NCBI RefSeq assembly: GCF_900162685.1
Contig: NZ_LT727828.1
Span: 1,232,723-1,296,722 of the forward strand
Length of the DNA: 64,000 nucleotides
DNA from: Terribacillus halophilus
Lineage (GTDB): Bacteria > Bacillota > Bacilli > Bacillales > Amphibacillaceae
Direction of reading: 5' to 3'
Shown in pieces: positions 46,272 through 55,930 of this stretch. Position 1 is the stretch's first letter. Each line of letters opens with the position of its first letter. The notes under the pieces are model-generated. The model did no database searches. It had not been told where the DNA came from and saw only the letters and a list, made by a program, of their open reading frames with translations. Made by a program: the position numbers and the translations under genes.

Positions 46272-46300
46272 GATACGATTACGCTTAAGAGGAAGTTTCA
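46272..46300 (-). promoter_or_regulatory. Sigma-W type promoter of ysdB
   Basis: On the minus strand TGAAAC (46300-46295), a 17-base spacer and CGTATC (46277-46272) match the ECF sigma-W consensus (TGAAAC...CGTA). Confidence 0.75.
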
Positions 46301-46354
46301 TCTGTATTACTATACCCTCGTTACATAGCAATAACGCAAGAAGGAGTCTTATAC

Positions 46355-46843
46355 ATGGATTACGAATATTTATTCAGGAAGCAGCGGGAGCTGGATTCCT
46401 ATATTGAAGAAAATCTAGAGTCAGCAAATCGAGAAGATATTTTCCGGAAGAAGGTACTTGCACTGCAAGTGGAAATTGGGGAACTGGCCAATGAAACACG
46501 CTGCTTCAAGTTTTGGAGCCGCAAAGGGCCAAGTGAACAAGCTGTTATTTTGGAGGAATATGTAGATGGTCTGCATTTCATTCTGTCGGTAGGACTGGAT
46601 AAAGGCTTGACGTATGCATCAGCACCGCTTCCAAACAAGCAAATAGATCAGACAGATGCATTTCTGGAGCTTTACCGTACTATTCATGCGTTTTATGCCG
46701 CGCCGAATCAAGAAAATTACAACATGATGTTCCGCAGCTTCTTGCTGTTAGGTCAGCTGCTAGGCTTTGATGAACAAGCGATATTAAAGGCATACCAGCA
46801 AAAAAACGAAGTGAATCATACAAGACAGGATGAAGGCTATTAA
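46355..46843 (+). CDS. Dimeric dUTP diphosphatase (all-alpha NTP pyrophosphatase)
   Basis: A 162-residue all-alpha NTPase of the dimeric dUTPase group, converting dUTP to dUMP and limiting uracil in DNA. The metal motif ExxE is E40/E43 in [17 protein letters not shown], and the second is E68/D71 in [11 protein letters not shown]. The family is related to MazG. The ATG lies behind AAGAAGGAG. It is followed by the ysdC aminopeptidase gene after only 16 bases. Confidence 0.85.
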   Translation: MDYEYLFRKQRELDSYIEENLESANREDIFRKKVLALQVEIGELANETRCFKFWSRKGPSEQAVILEEYVDGLHFILSVGLDKGLTYASAPLPNKQIDQTDAFLELYRTIHAFYAAPNQENYNMMFRSFLLLGQLLGFDEQAILKAYQQKNEVNHTRQDEGY

Positions 46844-46859
46844 ACAGGGAGGCACATAT

Positions 46860-47939
46860 ATGAATGACAAACTGAAGATGCTGAAGGACTTAACCGACGC
46901 ACCTGGTGTATCTGGAGACGAAGCTGTAATTCGCAATGTGATGCGAGATTATATCTCAGCTTATGCAGAAGAAGTGTCTACCGATAACTTGGGCAGTTTA
47001 ATTGCAAAGCAAAAAGGTTCCAAACCAGACGGTCCGAAAGTAATGGTCGCTGGGCATCTGGATGAGATTGGATTTATGGTGACACGCATCGATGCGAACG
47101 GCTATCTGTTTTTCCAAACACTAGGCGGCTGGTGGAGCCAAGTGATGCTGGCGCAGCGTGTTACTGTTCATACGCGTAAAGGGGAGCTTGTCGGTATCAT
47201 CGGCTCCAAGCCACCGCATCTGTTGTCCCTCGAAAAGCGGAAGAAACCCGCTGTCATAGAAGAAATGTTCATCGATATTGGTGCCAGCAGCAGAGAAGAA
47301 GCAGAAGAGTTTGGCGTTCGTCTGGGTGATTCGGTTGTACCTTACTTTGAATTCACGAAGATGAAGAATGAAAAGCTGCTTTTAGCGAAAGCTTGGGATA
47401 ACCGGATTGGCTGTGCAGTTGCCATTGATGTACTGAGAAACTTACATCATACAGATAAAGAAGCAACTGTCTATGGTGTTGGAACGGTGCAAGAAGAAGT
47501 CAGAAGACGAGGTGCTACTACTTCTGCTAATAAGATTGGACCGGATATCGCTTTTGCTGTTGATACAGGAATTGCAGGCGATACACCAGGTATTAGCGAC
47601 AGAGAAGCGAATGGAAAGCTCGGCGGTGGTCCGCAAATCGTCTTATATGACGCTGCACATATCTCTCATAAAGGATTGCGTGACTTGGTTATCCAGACGG
47701 CAGAGGAGCTGGAAATTCCTTATCAATACGATACCATTAAGGGTGGTGCAACGGATGCAGGCAGCATCCATTTGACCGGTGAAGGTGTTCCGGCTTTAAC
47801 AATTGGTATCCCAACACGCTATATTCATACTCATGCGGCCATGCTGCATGAAGATGATTATGACAACACCGTGAAATTGCTTACCGCAGTTATCGAGAAG
47901 CTGGATAAAGAAACAGTTGAAAAAATTACGTATAGTTAA
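46860..47939 (+). CDS. ysdC: M42 family aminopeptidase YsdC
   Basis: A 359-residue M42 (TET-like) metallo-aminopeptidase or endoglucanase-annotated family member, acting on peptides in the cytosol. The dinuclear metal ligands are visible: H66 in AGHLDEIG, D in [10 protein letters not shown], catalytic EE in [12 protein letters not shown] in [11 protein letters not shown] and the final H in [12 protein letters not shown]. The start is ATG 46860 behind CAGGGAGGC; a longer reading overlaps the dUTPase gene without an RBS. A bidirectional terminator follows. Confidence 0.92.
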   Translation: MNDKLKMLKDLTDAPGVSGDEAVIRNVMRDYISAYAEEVSTDNLGSLIAKQKGSKPDGPKVMVAGHLDEIGFMVTRIDANGYLFFQTLGGWWSQVMLAQRVTVHTRKGELVGIIGSKPPHLLSLEKRKKPAVIEEMFIDIGASSREEAEEFGVRLGDSVVPYFEFTKMKNEKLLLAKAWDNRIGCAVAIDVLRNLHHTDKEATVYGVGTVQEEVRRRGATTSANKIGPDIAFAVDTGIAGDTPGISDREANGKLGGGPQIVLYDAAHISHKGLRDLVIQTAEELEIPYQYDTIKGGATDAGSIHLTGEGVPALTIGIPTRYIHTHAAMLHEDDYDNTVKLLTAVIEKLDKETVEKITYS

Positions 47940-47940
47940 T

Positions 47941-47975
47941 AAAAAACCAGCTTCCTCCGAGGAAGCTGGTTTTTT
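47941..47975. terminator. Bidirectional terminator of ysdC and the transglycosylase gene
   Basis: AAAAAACCAGCTTCC (47941-47955) pairs perfectly with GGAAGCTGGTTTTTT (47961-47975), with A/T runs at both ends. Confidence 0.96.
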
Positions 47976-48591
47976 AAGCGAGATAACTGCCCATTACTTT
48001 ACGAACGTAATTCGTTGTTTCGTTGAACGGCGGTATGCCGTTATATTTATCAACATTGCCTGGTCCGGCATTATAAGCTGCTAAAGCTAAGCTTGTATTG
48101 CCATTATAACGGTCAAGCATCTGGCTGAGGTATTTTGTACCTGCCATTACGTTCTGCTCTGGATCAAAGCTGTTCATAACCCCAAGCCCTGCTGCTGTAG
48201 CTGGCATAAGCTGCATCAAACCTTGCGCTCCTACACCGCTCTCAGCTCTCGGATTGAAGTTTGATTCCATCTTTATAACCGAACGGATAAGCTTCTCATC
48301 TACGCCATATTGAGAAGCAGCGTTGGAGATAATACCATCAATCGTTTTATTCCCTGAACTGGCTGGTGCGCTTTCCATAATGGACTGCACAGCCGTGACA
48401 TTCTGTACTGGTGACGGGGCGCTAGTTGTTGCATATGGATTCAAACGAACTGGCATGTTTGCTTGCATCGATTGCATTAGCACATCACCGAATGACTGGC
48501 TCGGACTGGATAATTGGGAAAGTCCTGTCTGCTGCTGGTAAGATGCGCGGATAAGAGGACTAAGTGTCGAAAGCAGATAAGATGTATCCAA
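47974..48591 (-). CDS. SLT-type lytic transglycosylase
   Basis: A 205-residue protein with a C-terminal SLT domain (about 82-205) that cleaves peptidoglycan between MurNAc and GlcNAc. The catalytic E109 sits in [31 protein letters not shown] and [15 protein letters not shown] complete the fold. The first 80 residues are Ser/Gln-rich and lack a typical signal peptide, resembling B. subtilis CwlQ (YjbJ). It starts with TTG at 48591 behind AGGAGATAT. It is not part of the B. subtilis order at this locus. Confidence 0.85.
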   Translation of the reverse strand: MDTSYLLSTLSPLIRASYQQQTGLSQLSSPSQSFGDVLMQSMQANMPVRLNPYATTSAPSPVQNVTAVQSIMESAPASSGNKTIDGIISNAASQYGVDEKLIRSVIKMESNFNPRAESGVGAQGLMQLMPATAAGLGVMNSFDPEQNVMAGTKYLSQMLDRYNGNTSLALAAYNAGPGNVDKYNGIPPFNETTNYVRKVMGSYLA

Positions 48592-48673
48592 AAAACATAT
48601 CTCCTGTCACATATTGTTAGTCCAATTGTAGCTCAAAAGAACCAGGCGGACAAGACTTTATTTCGCCCCAGAA

Positions 48674-48889
48674 TTAGCTTTGTGTCGCTTGTACTCCTTT
48701 TGCTAGTGCATCAACCATTTCTGCTTTTTCGTTTTCATCAGCATGCTGCCAAATTAATTCAAAAAGTACGCCAAGACCTGGAAGCAATACTTCTCTTCCG
48801 CCAATGGAATCTGTGATAGTCGCTTCCAGCTGTTCTTCATTATTGCCTTTAATATTCGCTAAAATAGCGCGTCGGATGTCCAAATCCAT
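48674..48889 (-). CDS. sspI: Small acid-soluble spore protein I
   Basis: A 71-residue SspI ([20 protein letters not shown]..., [28 protein letters not shown]), a forespore-specific minor SASP. The start is the ATG at 48889 with AAGGAGGTG just upstream. A longer in-frame reading reaching 49063 runs into the divergent ysgA gene and is not real. It sits divergent to ysgA as in B. subtilis, where it is transcribed by sigma-G. Confidence 0.95.
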   Translation of the reverse strand: MDLDIRRAILANIKGNNEEQLEATITDSIGGREVLLPGLGVLFELIWQHADENEKAEMVDALAKGVQATQS

Positions 48890-48983
48890 ACATGAACACC
48901 TCCTTAACTTTTTTATAGTTTGACCCGGCTTTGTAAAACTATGTATGATAGAGGATATGTCGAGAAAGGGAAGTGAACGTGCG

Positions 48984-49724
48984 TTGATTACATCAACACA
49001 AAATGCCCAAGTAAAACAGTGGCAAAAACTAAAACGAAAAAAAGAACGGACAAAGACGAACACCTTTCTTGTGGAAGGTTTCCATTTAGTCGAAGAAGCG
49101 ATTACAGCCGGATGGACGATTGAAAAGCTTATTCTGCGTGAAGAGACGGAGCTGCCAGAATGGGCATCTCATTTAGAAGCAGAAACAGTTAGTGAGCATG
49201 TATTCAAGTCGATTACAGAAACAGAGACGCCTCAAGGTATCGCGGCTGTCGTGCAGATGCAGGATAAAAAGCTGAAGCGACACAACCGAATTCTTTTATT
49301 GGATGCGGTACAAGACCCAGGCAATTTAGGGACAATTATTCGAACAGCTGATGCTGCTGGATATGATGCGATATATCTTGGTGAAGGATCAGCTGATCGG
49401 TATAACGATAAAGTGATTCGTGCAACCCAAGGTTCTATTTTCCACTTGCCAGTATTAACTGCTGACTTGGAATTATTGGTTCCAGAGCTGCAGGACATTG
49501 GCTATACCGTCTGGGCAGCTGCACTAGAGGGAGCGGTAGACTATAGAGCAGTATCGGCTCCGGAGAAAACAGCATTGCTAGTCGGAAATGAAGGAGCAGG
49601 AATTGACAAGCGGCTAATCGCCCAAAGCGATATGGCTGTCAAAATCCCGATTTTCGGCAAAGCGGAATCGCTCAACGTTAGTATTGCAACTGGAATCCTG
49701 CTTTATCACACGGTAAACAAATAA
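48984..49724 (+). CDS. ysgA: TrmH/SpoU-family RNA 2'-O-methyltransferase YsgA
   Basis: A 246-residue SPOUT methyltransferase, probably acting on 23S rRNA with AdoMet. An N-terminal SpoU substrate-binding domain ([20 protein letters not shown]) is followed by the knotted domain with motif 1 [20 protein letters not shown], motif 2 [15 protein letters not shown] and motif 3 [21 protein letters not shown] choose the TTG at 48984 ([13 protein letters not shown]) by comparison with the family N-terminus. In-frame ATGs at 48945 and 48957 are alternatives. The exact target is unknown. Confidence 0.88.
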   Translation: MITSTQNAQVKQWQKLKRKKERTKTNTFLVEGFHLVEEAITAGWTIEKLILREETELPEWASHLEAETVSEHVFKSITETETPQGIAAVVQMQDKKLKRHNRILLLDAVQDPGNLGTIIRTADAAGYDAIYLGEGSADRYNDKVIRATQGSIFHLPVLTADLELLVPELQDIGYTVWAAALEGAVDYRAVSAPEKTALLVGNEGAGIDKRLIAQSDMAVKIPIFGKAESLNVSIATGILLYHTVNK

Positions 49725-49769
49725 AAGCGGGTTGCAAGTTGCGCCGGGATTTTCTATAATAAAACAAGA

Positions 49770-50038
49770 TTCATATTGAGATGCGTGGAAAGAGTCAGTA
49801 ATCCCTTGCAAATCGCAGCACCAGGAAGGCATGCCTTGACTGAGAGCATGCTGGCTGCGGCAGCGGATGAACCTTCACTCTGGAGCAGACGCCGGGACCT
49901 TGTCTTTTATGACAAGTAAAGGTGTATCCGGATTGCAAGATCCGTTATCAAGCTTCAAGTTGGGTGTACAAGTGTATACCAACAAGGGTGGTACCGCGAA
50001 TGAAAGCTCGTCCCTTTTCGGAGGGAGGGGCTTTTTTT
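49770..50038 (+). promoter_or_regulatory. T-box leader of pheST (phenylalanine)
   Basis: The core AAGGGTGGTACCGCG (49984-49998) is exact. The specifier TTC (Phe) is at 49874-49876 in the GAACCTTCACTCTGGAGC context of the specifier loop. The terminator hairpin GCTCGTCCCT...AGGGAGGGGC (50006-50031) is followed by seven T. A TATAAT-like -10 lies near 49756. Confidence 0.94.
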
Positions 50039-50065
50039 ATGCTCAAAATCATAGGAGGCAAAAGC

Positions 50066-51100
50066 ATGAGAGAAAAACTCGAAGCACTACAAGCAGAAGC
50101 CATCGAGAAAGTACAGCAAGCTGATAACCTGCAATCTTTGCAGGACGTGCGCGTTGCTTACTTAGGTAAAAAAGGACCAATCACAGAAGTACTGCGCGGA
50201 ATGGGGAAACTGTCTCCGGAAGAACGTCCGGTAATCGGCGAATTGGCCAACAAAGTTCGTGAAGCCATTGCAACAGCATTGGATAATAAAAAGAACTTGC
50301 TCGAAGAAGCAGCATTAAATGAACAGCTGCAAAAAGAAGCAATTGACGTGACACTTCCAGGACGTCCAGTTAAAACAGGCGGTCCGCACTTGCTTACAAG
50401 CATCATTGAAGAAGTAGAGGACCTATTCCTTGGAATGGGCTTCGAAATTAAAGAAGGACCAGAAGTAGAAACAGACTATTTCAACTTTGAAGCATTGAAC
50501 TTGCCGCAAGACCATCCAGCGCGTGATATGCAAGATACATTTTATATTACAGATCATCTGCTCTTACGTACACAAACATCGCCAGTTCAGGCGCGTACCA
50601 TGCGCGAATACAACGGTGACAAGGCAATTAAAATGATTTGCCCAGGTATTGTATACCGCCGTGACAGTGATGATGCGACACATTCCCATCAATTCACACA
50701 AATTGAAGGGTTGCTAATTGATAAAAACGTTCGCATGAGCGATTTGAAGGGTGTTCTGCTCGAGTTCTCTCGTAAATTGTTTGGTGCTGACCGGGAAATT
50801 CGCTTGCGTCCAAGTTTCTTCCCATTCACAGAGCCATCTGTTGAGGTTGATGTGACGTGTAAAGTGTGTGACGGAAAAGGCTGTAACGTCTGCAAGCACA
50901 CTGGCTGGATTGAAATCCTTGGTGCCGGCATGGTACATTCCAATGTTCTTCGGATGAGCGGTTATGATCCGGAAGAATATTCTGGTTTCGCATTCGGTAT
51001 GGGTGTAGAGCGTATCGCGATGCTTAAATACGGCGTTGACGATATCCGTCACTTCTATACGAATGATGTACGATTCCTATCGCAATACCATAAGGCATAA
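50066..51100 (+). CDS. pheS: Phenylalanyl-tRNA synthetase alpha subunit
   Basis: A 344-residue class II catalytic subunit of the alpha2-beta2 PheRS. An N-terminal coiled coil (about 1-85) is followed by motif 2 ([19 protein letters not shown]), [16 protein letters not shown] and motif 3 ([17 protein letters not shown]). The start is ATG 50066 behind ATAGGAGGC. A 48-codon upstream extension would read the T-box terminator and is not real. pheT follows after 17 bases. Confidence 0.97.
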   Translation: MREKLEALQAEAIEKVQQADNLQSLQDVRVAYLGKKGPITEVLRGMGKLSPEERPVIGELANKVREAIATALDNKKNLLEEAALNEQLQKEAIDVTLPGRPVKTGGPHLLTSIIEEVEDLFLGMGFEIKEGPEVETDYFNFEALNLPQDHPARDMQDTFYITDHLLLRTQTSPVQARTMREYNGDKAIKMICPGIVYRRDSDDATHSHQFTQIEGLLIDKNVRMSDLKGVLLEFSRKLFGADREIRLRPSFFPFTEPSVEVDVTCKVCDGKGCNVCKHTGWIEILGAGMVHSNVLRMSGYDPEEYSGFAFGMGVERIAMLKYGVDDIRHFYTNDVRFLSQYHKA

Positions 51101-51117
51101 CGGGAGGTTAGATAACG

Positions 51118-53544
51118 ATGTTTGTATCTTTAAATTGGCTGAAGCAATATGTAAACATAGATAATATTACACCAGAGGAGCTAGCAGAAAGAATTACGCG
51201 CTCTGGTATCGAAGTAGAAGGAATTGAGCGCATCGCTCCAGAAAGCACAAACGTAGTAGTCGGCTATGTGGAAAGCTGCGAACAGCATCCAAATGCAGAC
51301 AAATTAAATCTTTGTCAAATCAATGTTGGTACAGAAACATACCAAATCATTTGCGGTGCACCGAATATCGCACAAGGGCAGAAAATTGCAGCAGCACTTC
51401 CAGGTGCGCGTCTTCCTGGCGGAATGAAAATCAAAAAAGCAAAACTGCGCGGCGTCGAATCGAACGGAATGGTTTGTTCGCTTCAAGAATTAGGTATTGA
51501 TGAGAAATTCGTACCGAAAGAATTCGCAGAAGGAATTTTTGTTTTTCCTGAAGATACGGAAGTTGGGACTCCTGTTGCAGAACTGCTTAACTTAGATGAT
51601 GTTATTCTGGAGCTTGGTTTGACACCTAACCGTGCTGATGCAATGAGCATGCTCGGTGTTGCTTACGAAGTAGCAGCAATCCTAAATAAAGAAGTTAACT
51701 TGCCGGATGAAGCGTATCCCACAAGCGACAGCAAAGCAGCTGACTTTGTACAAGTGAAAGTAGAAGATGGCGAGCTTAACCCATATTACGGCGCCTATGT
51801 AATTGAAAACGTAAAAATTGCACCATCCCCGCTTTGGATGCGTAATTACTTAATCGCAGCAGGCATTCGCCCAATCAATAATGTTGTCGACATTACCAAT
51901 TATGTGCTGCTTGTCTACGGACAGCCGCTGCACGCTTTTGATTATGACAAAGTGGCAACGAAAGAAATTATTGTCCGAACTGCGAACGAAGGCGAAACAA
52001 TGCAAACCTTGGATGATCAAGAACGCACACTAAAAGGTGATGAGCTAGTTATCACAAACGGCAAGGAGCCGATTGCACTTGCAGGTGTGATGGGCGGCGC
52101 TAACTCTGAAGTTTCTAATCAAACGACAACTGTATTGCTGGAAGCAGCTTACTTTGATTCCCGTGCAATCCGCCGTTCGAGTAAGCATCATAACTTGCGC
52201 AGTGAAGCGAGCTCGCGCTACGAAAAAGGCATTGATCCAAATCGTGTCAAAAAAGCAGGCGCTTATGCTGCTCGCTTACTAGCAGAATACGCTGGCGGAA
52301 CAGTTGCCGAAGGTGTTGTTGAATTCGACGAACTAGATCGCCAAGAGAAGAAGGTCGAGCTAGATACAACAAGTGTAAACGCCCGTTTAGGTACAGCAAT
52401 CTCAGATGAAGAAATCGCGTCTATTTTGACTAGATTGCAGTTCCATTTTGAACAAACTAACAGCCAATTCACTGTTTCTATCCCAACAAGGCGCGGTGAT
52501 ATCAGCTTGTTTGAAGATATGCTCGAGGAAATTGCGCGTATTTACGGATACGATAATATTCCGTACACGCTGCCAGAAGGAGAAGCGTTTGCTGGTAAAC
52601 TGACAACGAAGCAATACTTGAAACGTCAGCTGAAACAGTATTTGCAAGGTGCTGGCTTGATGGAAACAATCACGTACTCGCTGACTAGCAAAGCTCGTAC
52701 AGAAATGCTTGTTAGTCCGGAAGTAAAAGAGCAGAGCGTACACGCTGTGGCATTAAAAATGCCGATGAGTGAAGAGCACAGCCACCTGCGTATTAGCTTG
52801 CTTCCAGAGCTTGTGGACACACTATCTTATAACGTGGCACGTAAACAAGATAACTTAGGCTACTTTGAATTCGGTCGTGTATTCCTTTCAGAAGAAGAAC
52901 AAACGACAGAGCAGCCTACAGAAACGGCCCGTCTTGCAGGTGCAATTACTGGTATGTGGATGGAGCAGCCATGGCAGCAAGAGAAGAAGCCAGTTGATTT
53001 CTATGTAGTAAAAGGAATTGTTGAAGGCATCTTCGCACAGCTTGACCTTGAACCTGCTTTCCAGCAGGCACAAGTAGATGGCTATCATCCTGGACGTACA
53101 GCAACTGTTTCCCATAACGGCCGCGCAGTTGGTGTGGTAGGGCAATTGCATCCAACCGTACAAAAAGCGTACGACCTAAAAGAAACGTATGTCTTCGATC
53201 TAGATGCAGCTTATTTGATGGATCAGTATAAAGAAGAACCAAGCTTCCGCACAGTACCGCGTCACCCTTCTGTCACACGTGATATCGCGCTTGTTGTTGA
53301 TGAAACAGCACATGCTGGCGATATTCAGCGTACGATCAAAGAATCTGGCGGTGAGCTCGTGCAGCAAGTACAGATCTTCGATGTGTACCAGGGCGAGCAC
53401 ATGGAAACTGGCAAGAAGTCAATTGCCTATACTGTGCTGTACCAAGACCCAACACGCACACTGACAGATGAAGAAGTAGAAGCATCTTATAACAGCATTA
53501 TGGAAGCTGTGAAAGCAGTGCATGGTGCGGAATTGAGAAGTTAA
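51118..53544 (+). CDS. pheT: Phenylalanyl-tRNA synthetase beta subunit
   Basis: An 808-residue beta subunit. It has an N-terminal tRNA-binding (EMAP-II type) domain (about 40-150, NVVVGYVESCEQHPNADKLN), a B3/B4 editing domain (about 210-390), B5 (about 405-475, IPTRRGDISLFEDMLEEIAR), a catalytic-like core and a C-terminal FDX-ACB anticodon domain (about 715-808, FRTVPRHPSVTRDIALVVDE). It edits mischarged Tyr-tRNA-Phe. A GGGAGG RBS precedes the ATG. A strong terminator closes pheST. Confidence 0.97.
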   Translation: MFVSLNWLKQYVNIDNITPEELAERITRSGIEVEGIERIAPESTNVVVGYVESCEQHPNADKLNLCQINVGTETYQIICGAPNIAQGQKIAAALPGARLPGGMKIKKAKLRGVESNGMVCSLQELGIDEKFVPKEFAEGIFVFPEDTEVGTPVAELLNLDDVILELGLTPNRADAMSMLGVAYEVAAILNKEVNLPDEAYPTSDSKAADFVQVKVEDGELNPYYGAYVIENVKIAPSPLWMRNYLIAAGIRPINNVVDITNYVLLVYGQPLHAFDYDKVATKEIIVRTANEGETMQTLDDQERTLKGDELVITNGKEPIALAGVMGGANSEVSNQTTTVLLEAAYFDSRAIRRSSKHHNLRSEASSRYEKGIDPNRVKKAGAYAARLLAEYAGGTVAEGVVEFDELDRQEKKVELDTTSVNARLGTAISDEEIASILTRLQFHFEQTNSQFTVSIPTRRGDISLFEDMLEEIARIYGYDNIPYTLPEGEAFAGKLTTKQYLKRQLKQYLQGAGLMETITYSLTSKARTEMLVSPEVKEQSVHAVALKMPMSEEHSHLRISLLPELVDTLSYNVARKQDNLGYFEFGRVFLSEEEQTTEQPTETARLAGAITGMWMEQPWQQEKKPVDFYVVKGIVEGIFAQLDLEPAFQQAQVDGYHPGRTATVSHNGRAVGVVGQLHPTVQKAYDLKETYVFDLDAAYLMDQYKEEPSFRTVPRHPSVTRDIALVVDETAHAGDIQRTIKESGGELVQQVQIFDVYQGEHMETGKKSIAYTVLYQDPTRTLTDEEVEASYNSIMEAVKAVHGAELRS

Positions 53545-53550
53545 AGAGGA

Positions 53551-53590
53551 AGGATAGCTAGCGTCATGGAGACGCTAGCTATCCTTTTTA
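53551..53590 (+). terminator. Terminator of pheST
   Basis: AGGATAGCTAGCGTC (53551-53565) pairs perfectly with GACGCTAGCTATCCT (53571-53585) and is followed by T. Confidence 0.96.
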
Positions 53591-53680
53591 TTTTTTGTAT
53601 CAGAAAAAAATGTAAAATATTGTTATGTGCGAATATTTTATGTGCTACGATAATCTCATTAAACAATGAGGAGTGATAAC

Positions 53681-53857
53681 TTGCAAGTTTCGATGCGAGG
53701 GATACTTTACATAGTTCTTTTTATTGTTTTTCTTTCAATCTCAATTTACGGAGTAATACATGGGAGAGCAATTGGCTATGGGTTAATGATAGTAATCGGA
53801 ATAAACAGCGTGGCATACTTAATTAGTAAGCTGAAAGAGAGAAGAAAAGCAGAATAA
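53681..53857 (+). CDS. Small two-helix membrane protein, hypothetical
   Basis: A 58-residue protein with two hydrophobic segments (RGILYIVLFIVFLSISIYGV and IGYGLMIVIGINSVAYLI) and a basic tail (KLKERRKAE). TTG start at 53681 with GAGGAGTG eight bases upstream; an in-frame ATG at 53666 overlaps that RBS. The family is not recognised. It stands alone after the pheST terminator in an AT-rich accessory stretch. Confidence 0.55.
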   Translation: MQVSMRGILYIVLFIVFLSISIYGVIHGRAIGYGLMIVIGINSVAYLISKLKERRKAE

Positions 53858-54042
53858 GTGAATAGTTAGCAAGTATAAGTCTACAGAAGACCTGATTACA
53901 TGAAACTTTTAAGTTGAATGTCGTACTGAATTGTATACGAAGGACCCCAAACCTAATGTTACTATAAAAATCTTTCTTTGGATGATTTGTATTCTTTGAA
54001 TAGATAGTGCAAGACAGCAAAATCTCCTAAAGAGGTGATTGT

Positions 54043-54387
54043 TTGAAGAGGAATGTAATCTTAGTAATTAGTTTAATTCTTATAATGATGAGTAGTATAG
54101 TCGGTTGTTCAACCGATGCAGCAAGCAATAAAGAGGAATCAGGAAGTGGCTATACGCTTAGTGATAAAAATGCGGAAGCAAATGGTATCTTATCGCAAGA
54201 TGATGCAGAATTACTTATTTACAATCAACTTCATTCTGAAGAGAAAGAACATTTACATATTGACTACCTGAAAGAAGATGGAACTAAATATGTTATTAGG
54301 GTTTACGAAGATATAGATGGTACTGAGAAAGTTAAAAAGATATATACTGTTGATTTTAGAACAGAAGAAGTAGAACAAATAAAATAA
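54043..54387 (+). CDS. Small lipoprotein, hypothetical
   Basis: A 114-residue predicted lipoprotein. KR followed by a hydrophobic core (NVILVISLILIMMSSIV) leads to the lipobox IVGC, with lipidated C22. A Ser/Glu-rich linker and a small alpha/beta domain follow (residues about 48-114), ending in repeated charged strands (YVIRVYEDIDGTEKVKKIYT, VDFRTEEVEQIK) reminiscent of a PepSY-like or cystatin-like fold. TTG start behind AGAGGTGAT. The function is not known. Confidence 0.65.
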   Translation: MKRNVILVISLILIMMSSIVGCSTDAASNKEESGSGYTLSDKNAEANGILSQDDAELLIYNQLHSEEKEHLHIDYLKEDGTKYVIRVYEDIDGTEKVKKIYTVDFRTEEVEQIK

Positions 54388-54542
54388 TTCTTTAGAATTA
54401 AAGCGTAAAGTCAGTTAGATTATCTCGCTAAGTTATAATCAGAATTAACGAAATATAAGGAATAGCACAAACTAAATGTCTCATAAAAGATTGTGGTTGA
54501 CGACAGAAAAAAATCACCGGAATTGATTTATGGGGTTAATAT
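54388..54542 (+). other. Non-coding stretch
   Basis: About 155 AT-rich bases. Apart from a small AATTCTTTAGAATT palindrome just after the lipoprotein gene, I see nothing. Confidence 0.4.
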
Positions 54543-55106
54543 ATGAGTTTTGAAAATCATTTAAAGGTGATGCCTGAATTTGAGACTGGACGTTAAATGC
54601 TTAGAAAGTTATCTTATGGCGACATAGATGACTTGTATGAATTTTGGTTCCAACCCTAATGTCTCCGGTCCTATGACTTGGGAAACGAATAAGACCAAAG
54701 AAACAACACTTCAATTCTTAGACAATGGCATCAATGGTTATAGTGTCGGGGAAGCAGGGGAATGGGAATTGTCTGGAATGATACTAACAAAGTAATCGGA
54801 GTTGCTGCAATTATTGACTGGAGTAATAAACATAAGAGTATCGAGGTTGGATATTTTCTATCAGAAAAATATTGGGGTAGAGGAATTGTGACAGAAGCGT
54901 TAGATAAAATTGTTGAGTATGGTTTTGCAAGTTTATCCGTTAATCGAATAGAAGGCAGATGCGATACTGACAACATAGGTTCACAAAAAGTGATGACCAA
55001 ATTAGGTATGAGATATGAAGGGACATTACGAAAAAATGAATTTATTAAAGGTGAATTTCGAAATACTCAGTTTTATTCAATTCTCGCTTCAGAATCCACA
55101 TACTAA
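54543..55106 (+). pseudogene. GNAT acetyltransferase pseudogene
   Basis: Starting at ATG 54543, the frame reads MSFENHLKVMPEFETGR, then a TAA where Leu is expected, then MLRKLSYGDIDDLYEFW. A frameshift leads to SNPNVSGPMTWETNK through DNGINGYSVGEAGEW. A second shift leads to GIVWNDTNKVIGVAAIIDW, GYFLSEKYWGRGIVTEALDK (the acetyl-CoA loop) and KLGMRYEGTLRKNEF to the stop. One nonsense and two frameshift mutations break a RimJ/RimL-type N-acetyltransferase of about 185 residues. Confidence 0.85.
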
Positions 55107-55383
55107 TGAAAAAGTTCAATAATAATAGGTACTTTTCTTTTACCTCTAATACGCTCAGTACCAGTATTTTAGCCATCACTTGTCTCTGTAACCAAGAAAC
55201 AGCTCTTTAAAGGCTCTTTACAGAGGATCTCATCACTTTCTACCCTCGAAGTGCGCTTCTCTATAGAGGCAAAAGACTCTCTTGTATCTCCAAAAAGAGA
55301 AGAACTTTTCTTTTCGATTGGAAGTTAGAGTTATCTTTTTACTAGATTGTCAGGCAGTTAATAAAAGTAATGGAGGAGCAAAT
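55107..55383 (+). other. Accessory stretch with a possible minus-strand gene remnant
   Basis: No intact gene is present. On the minus strand a frame reads SLFGDTRESFASIEKRTSRV then ESDEILCKEP and FLVTETSDG, stops, and one frame over continues NTGTERIRGKRKVPIIIEL to a stop at 55103. This could be a frameshifted gene tail, but no start or family is recognisable. Confidence 0.3.
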
Positions 55384-55875
55384 ATGAATATTACCAAACC
55401 AGAACTAAAACACGCCGAAGCAATAGCAGCCATATGTTCCAAAGGGTGGCGGCAAACGGTTGCTGGGAAGCTTAGTGAGGAGTTTCAGCGGCAGAATGTC
55501 GCTTATTGGTATAACCTTGGTCGTGTAAAAGAAGAAATCCAATCTGGCAGTTATCGTTATGTGGCAATGCAGGTGGGGCGAGTGGTTGGTGTTATTGGAG
55601 GAGCGGTAACAGGACAATCGACTGGGGAAGTGTTTGTGTTGTATGTCGATGAAGCAGCGCGTTATAAGGGTGCTGGAAAGCTGCTGCTGGAAGCTTTGAC
55701 AAAAGACCAAAAGCAGCAAGGCGTTTCGGAACAATGGGTCTCCGTTCAAGAAGGCAATACATTAGGCATTCCTTTTTATGAAGCAAGAGGCTTCCGTCTG
55801 CGGGGCAAGAAAAGCAATCTGACTGAAACAGGCGAAACACAAGTGTCGCTGCGGTATTATCGGGAAATAGGCTAA
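55384..55875 (+). CDS. GNAT family N-acetyltransferase
   Basis: A 163-residue GNAT acetyltransferase. The acetyl-CoA site has VFVLYVDEAARYKGAGKLLL, where the usual RxxGxG/A loop appears as RYKGAG. Downstream, VQEGNTLGIPFYEARGF is the typical beta-6/helix-4 part with the tyrosine proton donor. The substrate cannot be predicted. The ATG at 55384 lies behind ATGGAGGAG; a longer reading to 55282 has no RBS. It follows the decayed GNAT gene but is a different subfamily. Confidence 0.85.
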   Translation: MNITKPELKHAEAIAAICSKGWRQTVAGKLSEEFQRQNVAYWYNLGRVKEEIQSGSYRYVAMQVGRVVGVIGGAVTGQSTGEVFVLYVDEAARYKGAGKLLLEALTKDQKQQGVSEQWVSVQEGNTLGIPFYEARGFRLRGKKSNLTETGETQVSLRYYREIG

Positions 55876-55930
55876 TGTACGTTAAAAGCGGAAATTACTG
55901 TCTATACTGGTACTAAGTGAGGGGATGAAT

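Noticed and set aside
48890-49063. A longer reading of sspI
   Set aside because: It runs through the intergenic region into divergent ysgA. SspI is about 70 residues, with a good RBS at the internal ATG.
49922-50065. A 48-codon N-terminal extension of pheS
   Set aside because: It reads through the T-box core and terminator. The RBS ATAGGAGGC and the family N-terminus place the start at 50066.
54762-55106. A complete 114-residue acetyltransferase gene
   Set aside because: The N-terminal half of the same protein is recognisable upstream in other frames, so this is the 3' part of a pseudogene.
55300-55325. AAAAGAGAAG/CTTTTCTTTT inverted repeat
   Set aside because: The loop would be only two bases and the sequence is low complexity, so it is probably chance.
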